This document shows positions 34,257 to 41,928 of a stretch of DNA of 64,000 nt, one piece after another (position 1 is the first letter of the stretch; each line of letters opens with the position of its first letter). The stretch is from a bacterium (GTDB lineage Bacteria > Patescibacteria > Paceibacteria > UBA9973 > UBA6065). Both the position numbers and the translations under genes were made by a program. The stretch spans positions 124,001 through 188,000 of the forward strand of contig JAUXUT010000149.1 of assembly GCA_030680695.1 (NCBI GenBank). The letters are read 5' to 3'. The notes beneath the pieces are model-generated. The model was not told where the DNA came from. It ran no database searches and saw only the letters and a program-made list of their open reading frames with translations.

Positions 34257-34883
34257 ATGAAGGCTATAACCACGTTTTTCGAAACGTACCTAAACGTTCC
34301 CGAATCCAAGGTCCGCTACCTTACCCGTCCCACGGCCATAGATCGTTTTTTAGAGAAAACGTTCATAAAACTCTTGCCAGAGTCTGTTACCCCGAACCAG
34401 ATAACTAGGTTTAGGCTGTTATCGATACCTGTTATTGCCATTTGTCTTGTTTTGGAATGGTACGCAGTCGGAACTGTCCTTTTCTTGTTTTCGGCTTTTT
34501 CTGATGCCATTGACGGAGCGTTGGCTCGTACTAAAAAGCAGGTTACGGTGTGGGGTACGTTTTATGACCCAATTGCCGACAAGCTCCTTATCGGAATGGT
34601 TGCGACGATTGTCATCACAAAATATGTCAGTCCATATCTTGCCCTTTTCATAATCATTCTCGAGATACTACTTGTTGCCTCCGCATATTACCGATACAAG
34701 GGCAGGGTCGTGCCAGCCAAGACCATGGGCAAGAGCAAGATGGTGTTGCAATGTGTCGGCGTGATATTGCTCTTGTTCTATATATTGTTCCCGGTGGCTT
34801 GGCTTTTTGCCGTCGCTACATGGGCACTGTACATATCCGTCGTATTTTCGCTCTTGTCGCTTCTGGTTTTCAGGTCTATATAG
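34257..34883 (+). CDS. CDP-alcohol phosphatidyltransferase
   Basis: 208 residues with about six spans. The signature D-x2-DG-x2-AR-x8-G-x3-D-x3-D is complete: Asp83, Asp86, Gly87, Ala90, Arg91, Gly100, Asp104 and Asp108. It makes a phospholipid such as phosphatidylglycerol phosphate from CDP-diacylglycerol. The alcohol cannot be determined. Confidence 0.92.
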   Translation: MKAITTFFETYLNVPESKVRYLTRPTAIDRFLEKTFIKLLPESVTPNQITRFRLLSIPVIAICLVLEWYAVGTVLFLFSAFSDAIDGALARTKKQVTVWGTFYDPIADKLLIGMVATIVITKYVSPYLALFIIILEILLVASAYYRYKGRVVPAKTMGKSKMVLQCVGVILLLFYILFPVAWLFAVATWALYISVVFSLLSLLVFRSI

Positions 34884-34902
34884 AAAAGTTATAATATCGA
34901 TC

Positions 34903-35406
34903 ATGAGAAATAAGATCATCCTGATTTTTGTAATTGTCTTGGTGGTGCTTGCGGCATGGTCTGCAGTCAGCCATTCACGGATCGTTGCCGCCGATGCTCT
35001 CGCGACTAAACAGTGGCTCGCGGCAGATTCTGCGTATGCGGCGCGCTTCGCGCGCATGGCGGATGCTCTTTCAAGTACAGATGCGGCTGGTTTCGCCGCG
35101 GCCGTGAACAGGTATGTATCGTCACAGGGCATGGACACCAAAGCCCTCGCCGCCGCCGATGTCGAGGCAGAATATGCGCAGGCGGTATTTGCCAAAGACG
35201 GCGATCTGACCGTTCCATCGTCCTTGTCTGCGGCCCGTTTGGAAGCCGTGCAGGCAACAGATGCGGCCGTTTCAGCGGCGAGGGGCTCGTATAATGAGGC
35301 CGTAAGGGTTTATAATACGAGTATATCGGGATTTCCTGGCTCTGTGGTTGCAAGGATGTTCGGATATGGGCCGCGCACGTATCTGCGTGCAACCGACGGA
35401 TTCTAA
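34903..35406 (+). CDS. LemA-like protein, divergent paralogue
   Basis: 167 residues from the ATG at 34903. One N-terminal span (about 5-22) is followed by a helical bundle ending YNEAVRVYNTSISGFPGSVVARMFGY. That end matches the LemA C-terminal pattern (RRFYNSNVRALNTKVDSFPSN) of the next gene. The N-terminal LemA phrase is lost. It lies 15 bases before the canonical lemA, so the two may form a hetero-assembly. Confidence 0.7.
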   Translation: MRNKIILIFVIVLVVLAAWSAVSHSRIVAADALATKQWLAADSAYAARFARMADALSSTDAAGFAAAVNRYVSSQGMDTKALAAADVEAEYAQAVFAKDGDLTVPSSLSAARLEAVQATDAAVSAARGSYNEAVRVYNTSISGFPGSVVARMFGYGPRTYLRATDGF

Positions 35407-35421
35407 TTAACAAAACTCATC

Positions 35422-35973
35422 ATGAAATACATACTTATTGCTGTTGGTGTCATCGTTGTTTGGGCGGTATTCGCCTATAACTCGTTTATAAGTCTCATTA
35501 ACAGGGCCAAGGAGGCTTGGTCTGACATCGACGTACAGCTCAAGAGGCGCTATGACCTCATCCCTAATCTCGTGAACTCGGTCAAGGGATATGCGACCCA
35601 TGAAAAATCGGTCTTCGAGAACGTTACCGCGGCGAGGGCTGCTGCAATCGGCGCCCAGACCCCAGAAGAAAAGGGTAAGGCAGAAAACATGCTCACAGGC
35701 GCGCTCAAATCAGTGTTCGCGGTCGCCGAGGCATATCCTGACCTCAAGGCCAATACCAATTTCATTGAACTCCAGCGCGAGCTTTCAGACACCGAGAACA
35801 AAATACAGTCTGCTCGAAGGTTCTACAACTCGAACGTCAGGGCTCTTAACACCAAGGTCGATTCGTTCCCATCAAATATCATCGCCTCGATGTTCAAGTT
35901 TGGCCACATGGAGCTTTTCTCGCTCGACGAAGCTGACGCGGCGGCTAGGAATCCGGTCGAGGTCAAGTTCTAG
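35422..35973 (+). CDS. lemA: LemA family protein
   Basis: 183 residues, standard LemA size. An N-terminal span (about 3-20) is followed by YNSFISLINRAKEAWSDIDVQLKRRYDLIPNLV and later ELQRELSDTENKIQSARRFYN, both diagnostic. LemA and HtpX genes commonly sit together; here htpX starts 11 bases later. Function is poorly known, likely envelope quality control. Confidence 0.93.
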   Translation: MKYILIAVGVIVVWAVFAYNSFISLINRAKEAWSDIDVQLKRRYDLIPNLVNSVKGYATHEKSVFENVTAARAAAIGAQTPEEKGKAENMLTGALKSVFAVAEAYPDLKANTNFIELQRELSDTENKIQSARRFYNSNVRALNTKVDSFPSNIIASMFKFGHMELFSLDEADAAARNPVEVKF

Positions 35974-35984
35974 CTTTCCCAACC

Positions 35985-36884
35985 GTGACTCTCTATTCAC
36001 AGCAGTCACATAATGTTTGGAAGACATGGCTACTCATGGCATGTTTCCTTGCCGTGCTCGCCGGTGTGGGATATTTCTTAAGCCTTTATTATGGCAATCC
36101 GCTGATATTTACTATCGCGATTGTTATATCGGTGCTCATGAATATCGGCAGTTACTGGTTCTCAGATAAAATCGTCCTCAAGCTTTCCCACGCACGTGCT
36201 GTGACGCGACAGGAATTCCCAGATCTGTGGAACGTGACAGAAAACCTCGCAATCGCGGCCGGTCTGCCAATGCCAAAACTGTATATCATCGATGATCCAT
36301 CACCGAACGCGTTCGCCACGGGCAGGAACAAACAACATTCGGCTGTGGCCGTAACCACAGGTCTCATGGCAATCCTTGACCGGCCCGAACTGGAGGGCGT
36401 TGTCGCGCATGAACTAGCCCATATCGGTAACAGGGACATACTTCTCATGTCGGTAGTGGCAGTACTCGTCGGTTGCATCGCCCTTGCCGGGGATTTCTTC
36501 CTACGTTCGCAGATATTCGGTGGCGGTGGCAGGAGCAAGGATAACGGTAATCAGCTCGTTATGATCATTGGTATCGTGTTTCTCATCCTTTCACCAATCG
36601 TTGCGACTGTGATCAAATTAGCCGTGTCGAGAAGGCGCGAATTCCTCGCCGATGCGACGGGCGCCCTTATGACGAGGTATCCAGAAGGCCTCGCTGGGGC
36701 ATTGCGCAAGATATCGTCCCACGGCAAGCCATTGCGCCACGCCCACGCGGCGACGGCCCACATGTTCATATCAAACCCCTTGAAAGAAGGAGGGGACGAA
36801 AAGGTTTCAGGGTTCGCCAAACTTTTCATGACGCATCCACCGACAGGGGAGCGAATCGCGGCGTTGTTGGGACAGAAGGTGTAA
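35985..36884 (+). CDS. htpX: HtpX zinc metalloprotease
   Basis: 299 residues, GTG start at 35985. Two N-terminal spans, the zinc motif His142-Glu143-x-x-His146 (AHELAHIGNRD), two further spans, then REFLADATGA with the third ligand (Glu). HtpX cuts damaged membrane proteins from the cytoplasmic side. The gene order lemA-htpX is typical. Confidence 0.93.
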   Translation: MTLYSQQSHNVWKTWLLMACFLAVLAGVGYFLSLYYGNPLIFTIAIVISVLMNIGSYWFSDKIVLKLSHARAVTRQEFPDLWNVTENLAIAAGLPMPKLYIIDDPSPNAFATGRNKQHSAVAVTTGLMAILDRPELEGVVAHELAHIGNRDILLMSVVAVLVGCIALAGDFFLRSQIFGGGGRSKDNGNQLVMIIGIVFLILSPIVATVIKLAVSRRREFLADATGALMTRYPEGLAGALRKISSHGKPLRHAHAATAHMFISNPLKEGGDEKVSGFAKLFMTHPPTGERIAALLGQKV

Positions 36885-36979
36885 TCGCCGCAGCGGCACG
36901 CGCGGCGAGCCGACAGATTTGGAAAATTTCGGGTTTTGCCTCATATTAGTACCTGCCGACGGCAAGATGCGCGGCAAAC

Positions 36980-37066
36980 GGAGAGATGGCAGAGCGGTCT
37001 AATGCACCACCTTGGAAAGGTGGCGTGCCTGAAAGGGTACCGGGAGTTCGAATCTCCCTCTCTCCG
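36980..37066 (+). tRNA. tRNA-Ser(GGA)
   Basis: Acceptor stem GGAGAGA (36980-36986) with TCTCTCC (37059-37065). The anticodon stem CCACC/GGTGG encloses TTGGAAA, giving anticodon GGA. A long variable arm identifies serine. The T arm is GGGAG/CTCCC with TTCGAAT. CCA is not encoded. Confidence 0.95.
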
Positions 37067-37073
37067 CAAGACC

Positions 37074-37103
37074 AAAAAATACAGGCCGGGGCCTGTATTT
37101 TTT
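37074..37103. terminator. bidirectional terminator beside tRNA-Ser
   Basis: Perfect 14-bp stem (37074-37087 with 37090-37103) beginning with six A and ending with six T, so it works on either strand. Confidence 0.9.
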
Positions 37104-37171
37104 GTGTCTCTGCGGTTAGAGATAGGAGATGAGAAAGGCGGAGCGCGCCGAGGTCGCGAATATGCAGATAT
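37074..37171 (-). ncRNA. candidate small RNA facing tRNA-Ser
   Basis: A perfect minus-strand promoter (37206-37178) would start RNA near 37171. The bidirectional terminator would end it near 37074, giving about 98 bases. No plausible gene lies in it, and no RNA family is recognised. Confidence 0.45.
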
Positions 37172-37177
37172 ACCCTT

Positions 37178-37206
37178 ATTATACACCCGTCAACATCATT
37201 TGTCAA
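37178..37206 (-). promoter_or_regulatory. perfect-consensus promoter on the minus strand
   Basis: TTGACA (37206-37201), 17-base spacer ending GGGTG, TATAAT (37183-37178). It sits just after the stop of the TauE/UreH-like gene and points toward tRNA-Ser. Confidence 0.82.
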
Positions 37207-37210
37207 TACC

Positions 37211-38200
37211 CTATTCAAACCCAACCTTAAAGCCATACATTCCCATAGAACACGTTCCTTCAAGGGTCGTACCGGCCTCAGGTACTCCTAGGTCTATGAC
37301 TTCTTCTTGTGTTTGGGTAAGCATCTTGCGATATCCGAGTGATGGGATGGCGAGCGCGGCCGAACAATCATATGCGCGAGCGGCGTCGACTACGAGCATG
37401 GTAGGCATACCAGCCTGCGCCGTCGTCACTGATGGATGATAGCCTCTTCCTGCGCGGATGGTTATGTATTGCACTCCGTCGCGGATTTCCACGTTCTGAC
37501 CTTGCTGAACAGAATCAACAGATGATGCCGGTGTGTCAGCCGTAAACAACGGACGAATGATGCCAAGTCCAGCGAGCCCGCCAAGAAGGGCATAGATACC
37601 GAGGGCAATCACGATGACGCCGGCGGCTTTGAAAAGTGTTGGCGCGTGTTTTGAACGGATAAACGATGCAGATCCGAACGAAAGGGCGAGAAGCATCGGC
37701 AAGGTGCCGAGCGCGAACACCAGCATGATGAGGAGGCCGGTCATGAACGATCCACTGCCAAGAGCAGCCGCTTGCGCCGATTGCGTGAATCCGCAGGGCA
37801 AGAAAAACGTTGCGGCGCCGAGGGCGAGCGGCGCACCGGAACGGTGCGCCGCATCTTTGAGGCGAGCAAAAATCCGTTCAGGGAGCATGATGCCGCTTTT
37901 CGGGAGCGCTCCGACGAGGCTCAGTCCAAGGAGAATCATCACGATGGATGCGAATATTCCGAGGAATGCGCTCAAGGTAAGTCCAAATGAACCGATGGCC
38001 CCACCAATTGCACCAAGCACGCCGCCGAGCACGGCGAATGTGCCAAGTCTTCCGGCATGGAACAGGACGAATGTTCTCGTGCTACCTACGCCTTCTTGCG
38101 TGACCTTGGCCGACAATGACAGCACAAGGCCGCCTACGACCGCAAGGCAGCTTGAAATGGAGGCAAGGAGGCCGATGATGAGGGCGGTGGTCAGGGTCAT
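37211..38200 (-). CDS. TauE/SafE-UreH-like membrane protein with C-terminal cupredoxin-like domain
   Basis: 329 residues. Six to seven spans fill about 1-225; ASISSCLAVVGG near 14 and FFLPCGFTQSAQAAALGSG near 131 resemble the paired Cys/Gly motifs of UreH/DsbD-type transporters. The tail (about 237-329) looks like a cupredoxin: a Cys in AYDCSAALA and then CSMGMYGFKVGF, close to the C-x-MGM copper site of cupredoxins. Relatives move metal or thiol equivalents across the membrane. Last gene of the DUF4430 operon; it overlaps the thioredoxin-like gene by four bases. Confidence 0.75.
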   Translation of the reverse strand: MTLTTALIIGLLASISSCLAVVGGLVLSLSAKVTQEGVGSTRTFVLFHAGRLGTFAVLGGVLGAIGGAIGSFGLTLSAFLGIFASIVMILLGLSLVGALPKSGIMLPERIFARLKDAAHRSGAPLALGAATFFLPCGFTQSAQAAALGSGSFMTGLLIMLVFALGTLPMLLALSFGSASFIRSKHAPTLFKAAGVIVIALGIYALLGGLAGLGIIRPLFTADTPASSVDSVQQGQNVEIRDGVQYITIRAGRGYHPSVTTAQAGMPTMLVVDAARAYDCSAALAIPSLGYRKMLTQTQEEVIDLGVPEAGTTLEGTCSMGMYGFKVGFE

Positions 38201-38565
38201 AGCTCGCAGCCGCTTATCTCGGCAAGGCGTTCGAGGCCCTGCTGGCCCTCGTATTTAGTTCCAGCAGCATCGACCCAGGTTGGATATCCATTGATACCTT
38301 TGTCGAGACAGATTTTCGTATTTTCAGGGCATTCGACATAGGGAACGTACGAGAACGCCGCGCCGAATCGGGCCTTCTCGGCCTTGCAGTGCGAGCACCA
38401 TTCAGCGCCGTACATGGTGAGGCCCTTCGATGCTATGCATTGGGCGAACGCGGTCAGTGCAGGGTTTGGCGCCGAGCTATCCTTGGCATATTTGGCTACC
38501 CAGAACGCTCCCAGGACGATGAGCGCGATCACAACCGCCGTAATAATCGTGTTGTTGATATTCAT
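38197..38565 (-). CDS. membrane-anchored thioredoxin-like protein (CxxC)
   Basis: 122 residues. One N-terminal span (about 7-25), then a thioredoxin-like domain with EWCSHC (Cys57, Cys60) and YPTWVD. It is a paralogue of the protein at 23853 (shared phrases YG-x-x-WC-x-HC, VPYVEC and YPTW). Here it is beside CcdA- and UreH-like membrane proteins rather than DsbB, suggesting a reducing role outside the membrane. Confidence 0.82.
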   Translation of the reverse strand: MNINNTIITAVVIALIVLGAFWVAKYAKDSSAPNPALTAFAQCIASKGLTMYGAEWCSHCKAEKARFGAAFSYVPYVECPENTKICLDKGINGYPTWVDAAGTKYEGQQGLERLAEISGCEL

Positions 38566-38586
38566 ACAGACACATTATGCCGTTTC

Positions 38587-39072
38587 TTATTCTTTACAGC
38601 AATCTATGAGGCCTTTGACGATGTCTTCGTGGGACATTGTGGCTTTTTCGTTCATAGCATTCACCACATGCGGCGCCTGGATGATTTTTAGCCTAAGTGC
38701 AAAAAATACGTTGAAAGCTTTGTATGCATAGGCAAATGTTTCTTCGGCTTCTTTTTTCTTGCCAGATGATTGGAGTTTGGTGCCGACTTCCATGAGACGC
38801 ATGGTTGTGGAAAGGAGGTGTTTGGATATGCACCAGCTCTCACCCTCGGTCCTCTCGATCATACGTCCGAGCAGCGCCTTGCGCATTTCGCGCACCTCGT
38901 TCAACGTATCGTAATATTCTGACTTGCCCGTCTTTGCTCCTGTAAAGAAGAAATGTTCCTCGAGCGATATGAGGTTCATGATCGCAATGGCGAGATCTTC
39001 CTCGACCGATAGGTCAATACCGCTTTTCTTTGTTGCCTCGATTTTCGCGAGAAGTTCTTTGTAGTCTTTCAT
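38587..39072 (-). CDS. conserved helical protein of unknown function
   Basis: 161 residues, all-helical, soluble. It includes DLSVEEDLAIAIMNLISLEEHFFFTG (about 20-45) and ends in DCCKE. The first helix pair resembles hypothetical proteins of Patescibacteria beside redox genes, but I cannot name a family. It lies inside the DUF4430 operon with seven bases to the CcdA-like gene. Confidence 0.65.
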   Translation of the reverse strand: MKDYKELLAKIEATKKSGIDLSVEEDLAIAIMNLISLEEHFFFTGAKTGKSEYYDTLNEVREMRKALLGRMIERTEGESWCISKHLLSTTMRLMEVGTKLQSSGKKKEAEETFAYAYKAFNVFFALRLKIIQAPHVVNAMNEKATMSHEDIVKGLIDCCKE

Positions 39073-39079
39073 GTCTGTA

Positions 39080-39763
39080 TTATAAACTGATGAATAATGC
39101 CACAGCTATGGCGAGCAGGACGACGTCAAATATAATTCGGCCTTTCTTTGTTTCTATGCGGCGCAATCGATCTGCTTTTTCGAGGGCTGTCTTGCTCGTA
39201 GATGCAAGGAGAATAAGGATGAGCGGCAGGACAAACACTGCATTGTACACAAGCAGATATCCGAATCCTTGCCAGAACGTCGCCTGATCGTGCAAGAGGG
39301 AGAGCACGAAAAGATATGGCCCGCCCGTGCACGGAAACTCGAAGAGGCCAACGAGGATACCGAGCAGGAACGCCGCAGGCATGGTGCCTTTGCTGATGAT
39401 TTTCGCCAATATCGGATGACTCACCGTCGGCATTTTTAGCCTGATTGGAAAGGAAGGGAAGAATTCACCTGCGAGTCCGATTACACTGTACAAGCCGAGA
39501 ATCACCGCACCAATCTTACCCAAAGCATTCGGCACAGCGAGGATCGACAATACATGGAGTATTCCCAGTCCGATGAGGATATAGACGAAGGCGATACCCA
39601 AGACGTACAAACCTCCTGCTGCGAGGATATGTTTGCGACCCTTGTTAAGACTGAATAGGAAAGCAATGGAAAGGAAAAGCACCGAGAAGGCGCACGGGTT
39701 GATGCTGTCGGCTGCGGCCGCTCCAAGAATCACCGGAAGGAACCAGGTTTCGGTACCTGTCAT
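39080..39763 (-). CDS. CcdA/DsbD-type thiol-disulfide membrane protein
   Basis: 227 residues with six spans. The paired cysteines are in INPCAFS (Cys24) and FPCTGGPY (about 146), matching the two redox cysteines of CcdA. Such proteins pass electrons from cytoplasmic thioredoxin to proteins outside. The start codon overlaps the stop of the DUF6580 gene (four bases). Confidence 0.87.
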   Translation of the reverse strand: MTGTETWFLPVILGAAAADSINPCAFSVLFLSIAFLFSLNKGRKHILAAGGLYVLGIAFVYILIGLGILHVLSILAVPNALGKIGAVILGLYSVIGLAGEFFPSFPIRLKMPTVSHPILAKIISKGTMPAAFLLGILVGLFEFPCTGGPYLFVLSLLHDQATFWQGFGYLLVYNAVFVLPLILILLASTSKTALEKADRLRRIETKKGRIIFDVVLLAIAVALFISL

Positions 39764-40314
39764 ATGAGTGAACGGTTATGAGTCTTGTTGGTCTGAGCAC
39801 GTAGACGTAAGTATCGGACACCATATGTGACCAGACCATATGCCCCAAACAGCGACCATGAATACCAGATGTCGCCAGCTAATGCGTTGCGGAAGAACGG
39901 CAGTCCAGCCACCAGCGATGCGGTCAGTCCTTCGATACCCGGCGCGTAGGACGATCCGAAAAACCATACTGCCGCGTTGGTGATAAAGAAGAACAAGGTC
40001 GATCCAGCCATAGCGGCAAGTCCAATCGAAACTGGGTTTTTGCGATTACGTATGGCGAGGCCAAGCAATCCAGAAAGGGCCATAGCCGCGTATACCGTCG
40101 CATTCATTTGCCATGCGTAGAATCCGATGAATATGTCGCTTACCACCATAGCTGTCACAGGCACAATGAACGCGAATCGCGGTCCAAGATACGCACCCGC
40201 AAAAAGTCCAATCGCGATAATCGGCGTAAAGTTCCACGCGTGAGGCATCAATCGTCCAGCCACACCAAGGGCGACAAGAACCGTTGCGAGTATGATTTTA
40301 GTTCGAGTGCTCAT
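39760..40314 (-). CDS. DUF6580 family putative transport protein
   Basis: 184 residues with five to six spans. The conserved lead RLMPHAWNFTPIIAIGLFAGAYLGP (about 22-46) and VVSDIFIGFYAWQ (about 57-69) mark DUF6580, which resembles substrate-binding S components of ECF importers. It overlaps the DUF4430 gene by 17 bases upstream. In this setting it may carry a vitamin; that is inference. Confidence 0.82.
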   Translation of the reverse strand: MSTRTKIILATVLVALGVAGRLMPHAWNFTPIIAIGLFAGAYLGPRFAFIVPVTAMVVSDIFIGFYAWQMNATVYAAMALSGLLGLAIRNRKNPVSIGLAAMAGSTLFFFITNAAVWFFGSSYAPGIEGLTASLVAGLPFFRNALAGDIWYSWSLFGAYGLVTYGVRYLRLRAQTNKTHNRSLI

Positions 40315-41326
40315 GGTTTAAACCCTGGAAGGAAGTGAATGCAAGATATCTACGTATGAACTCCTCGATAGGTATGTCTAGTATTATAAGCGGGTCATCA
40401 ACAATTAGCTCTGTAGTCGTCTGTGTGACGGGCGTCGGTGTGGTCAATACACCCGTTTGTTCATTAGTCGTTGAATTAACCGCTGTTGGTGTCTGTCGGT
40501 TGCCGTGAGAAGAACCAGACGAGCCCGATGAACTCGATCCGTTGGTTGGTGTCTGGGCAGGTGCTGGCTCGGTGACGACTAGTATTTCTGCCGGATAGTA
40601 ATAATCCGATGCGATGCCGACGCTGTAAGTTCCAGGTACCGTAACAGCGATGCGAGCGATGCCGTCAGAGCCGCTTTTTCCTGAGAAGCGGACAAGAGGG
40701 GAGTATGGATCGTCTGGATTAGGTTGAGTTACGCCGATATCTGCACCAGAAAGAGGTTTCCATACGCCGTTCATGTGGTCATATGATTCAGCGAGAGCCT
40801 CGACAGTATTCGAAGCATTTATGTTGGACTGTGCGAGCGTCACTTTGCGAGGGCTTCCGAAGTAAAAATACACAGTGTCACCATTTGATAACACATATTT
40901 ATCTGATCCGATTGGTGGATATGTCGATCCGACGACATACTGCCAGTTTCCACAAGCATTACCAGATATGGCCGCGATGCTTATGCAATCAACAAAGAGC
41001 GAACCGAAGTCGGCATAGTATCGAAGTCCAGACAATGTGAATTCTGCAGACGCAGAATCAGCAGCTGCAAGCGCGGCGAGGGCACTGTTAGAAGGTATGT
41101 CGCGCAGATTTCCGCTATTGTCCAAAACTTGGGTAGTGACACCGGAATGGATCGATACCGGACCTTCCCACACGAGCGATGATTTGTGTCTGAGGTTCAC
41201 AGTCACTGATATCGATGGAGGGGACAGGGTTTCGATTGGTTCGGTAGAGCTCGCCGATTCATCGGCTATTACGTTGATAGGGGTAATTAAGAAGACTGAC
41301 AAAATCAGCGCGGTGATGGTTCTCAT
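40298..41326 (-). CDS. secreted DUF4430 (transcobalamin-like) protein
   Basis: 342 residues with a signal peptide (about 1-22). The DUF4430 fold covers about 38-160: VNLRHKSSLVWEGPV, LSGLRYYADFGSLFVDCI, CGNWQYVVGSTYPPIGSDKY and LSNGDTVYFYFGS. DUF4430 resembles the beta domain of transcobalamin/intrinsic factor and often accompanies B12 uptake genes in other bacteria. A second beta domain (about 165-245) and a Ser/Thr/Pro linker follow. The C-terminal end has no clear membrane anchor. First gene of the six-gene operon; its promoter bears the ArsR-type operator. Confidence 0.8.
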   Translation of the reverse strand: MRTITALILSVFLITPINVIADESASSTEPIETLSPPSISVTVNLRHKSSLVWEGPVSIHSGVTTQVLDNSGNLRDIPSNSALAALAAADSASAEFTLSGLRYYADFGSLFVDCISIAAISGNACGNWQYVVGSTYPPIGSDKYVLSNGDTVYFYFGSPRKVTLAQSNINASNTVEALAESYDHMNGVWKPLSGADIGVTQPNPDDPYSPLVRFSGKSGSDGIARIAVTVPGTYSVGIASDYYYPAEILVVTEPAPAQTPTNGSSSSGSSGSSHGNRQTPTAVNSTTNEQTGVLTTPTPVTQTTTELIVDDPLIILDIPIEEFIRRYLAFTSFQGLNHEHSN

Positions 41327-41332
41327 GAATCG

Positions 41333-41374
41333 ATTGTAGCCCTTCCGCTATTCGGTTTCAATGTTTCGAAATCT
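41333..41374 (-). promoter_or_regulatory. promoter and operator of the DUF4430 operon
   Basis: On the minus strand -35 TTGAAA (41362-41357), 18-base spacer, -10 TACAAT (41338-41333), seven bases before the ATG. The operator TTTCAATGTTTCGAAAT (plus strand 41357-41373) covers the -35. It shares 15 of 17 bases with the operator before the ribonucleotide reductase gene. Confidence 0.65.
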
Positions 41375-41397
41375 TTAAACTATAGGGTAAAGAAAAG

Positions 41398-41420
41398 CGC
41401 AAGGCGTTCCGCCTTGCGCC
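41398..41420 (-). terminator. intrinsic terminator of the arsR gene
   Basis: Perfect 10-bp stem (41398-41407 with 41411-41420), loop of three, followed on the minus strand by TTTTCTTT. Confidence 0.9.
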
Positions 41421-41447
41421 GTGGTTCCCATGATGGTCTTGTGATGA

Positions 41448-41753
41448 CTAGGCCACCAGTTTCTTGTGCCTCAGATCGTGGAGAATCTTGCACGGCTCGA
41501 CGATGCGTGGATCAACGATGCGGTAAAAGATGTTGAGACCATTCCTGCGAGGCACCACAAGGCCATTATGGCGCATCAAGGCCAGGTGCTGGGACAGGTT
41601 CGCCTTTGGCAAACGTGTGGTTTTGCGCAATTCCTCTACAGAAGTCTCGCGTTTTTTGAGGATGTTGAGGATTTCGAGCCTTTTTGAGTTCGAAAGCAGT
41701 TTGTATATGAGCGCGTTCTTCTGGTACGCCTCCTTTGGCAGGGGAGATTTCAT
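41448..41753 (-). CDS. ArsR family transcriptional regulator
   Basis: 101 residues, a single winged-helix domain. The recognition part is LPKANLSQHLALMRHNGLVVPRRNGLNIFYRI (about 48-79). The classic metal box ELCVCDL is absent: the matching region reads VEELRKTT. A C-terminal helix has Cys88, His92 and His96, spaced four residues apart, which could form a metal or corrinoid site. It is divergent from the ribonucleotide reductase gene, and the same operator lies just upstream of its own start (41756-41770). Confidence 0.88.
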   Translation of the reverse strand: MKSPLPKEAYQKNALIYKLLSNSKRLEILNILKKRETSVEELRKTTRLPKANLSQHLALMRHNGLVVPRRNGLNIFYRIVDPRIVEPCKILHDLRHKKLVA

Positions 41754-41755
41754 AG

Positions 41756-41788
41756 TTTCGATAATGGAATACTTATGTCGACACTATA
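41756..41788 (-). promoter_or_regulatory. arsR promoter -10 and autoregulatory operator
   Basis: A minus-strand -10 TATAGT (41788-41783) is followed by the operator-like TTTCGATAATGGAAT (plus strand 41756-41770), which lies between the -10 and the ATG at 41753. It shares ATAGTTTC and the GAA half with the reductase operator. No clear -35. Confidence 0.5.
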
Positions 41789-41856
41789 CCATCCCCGTCA
41801 GGCGCTCGCCAGAGGCCTCGACATGACGACTTATCCCCGAATTTTTGACCTCATCC

Positions 41857-41905
41857 TTGCTGCTCTCGTGGACGCACGTGTATAATAGTTTCAATATTAC
41901 GAAAT
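41857..41905 (+). promoter_or_regulatory. promoter and operator of the nrdJ-cobA operon
   Basis: TTGCTG (41857-41862), 18-base spacer ending CGTG, consensus TATAAT (41881-41886). The operator TTTCAATATTACGAAAT (41889-41905) covers the expected RNA start, where a bound repressor would block initiation. A further half-site CGAAAT follows at 41908-41913. Confidence 0.7.
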
Positions 41906-41928
41906 AACGAAATTAATCACACTTAGAC

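Noticed and set aside
41327..41928. Cobalamin riboswitch before nrdJ or the DUF4430 operon
   Set aside because: The leaders are too short and no B12-box-like sequence is visible; control by the ArsR protein fits better.
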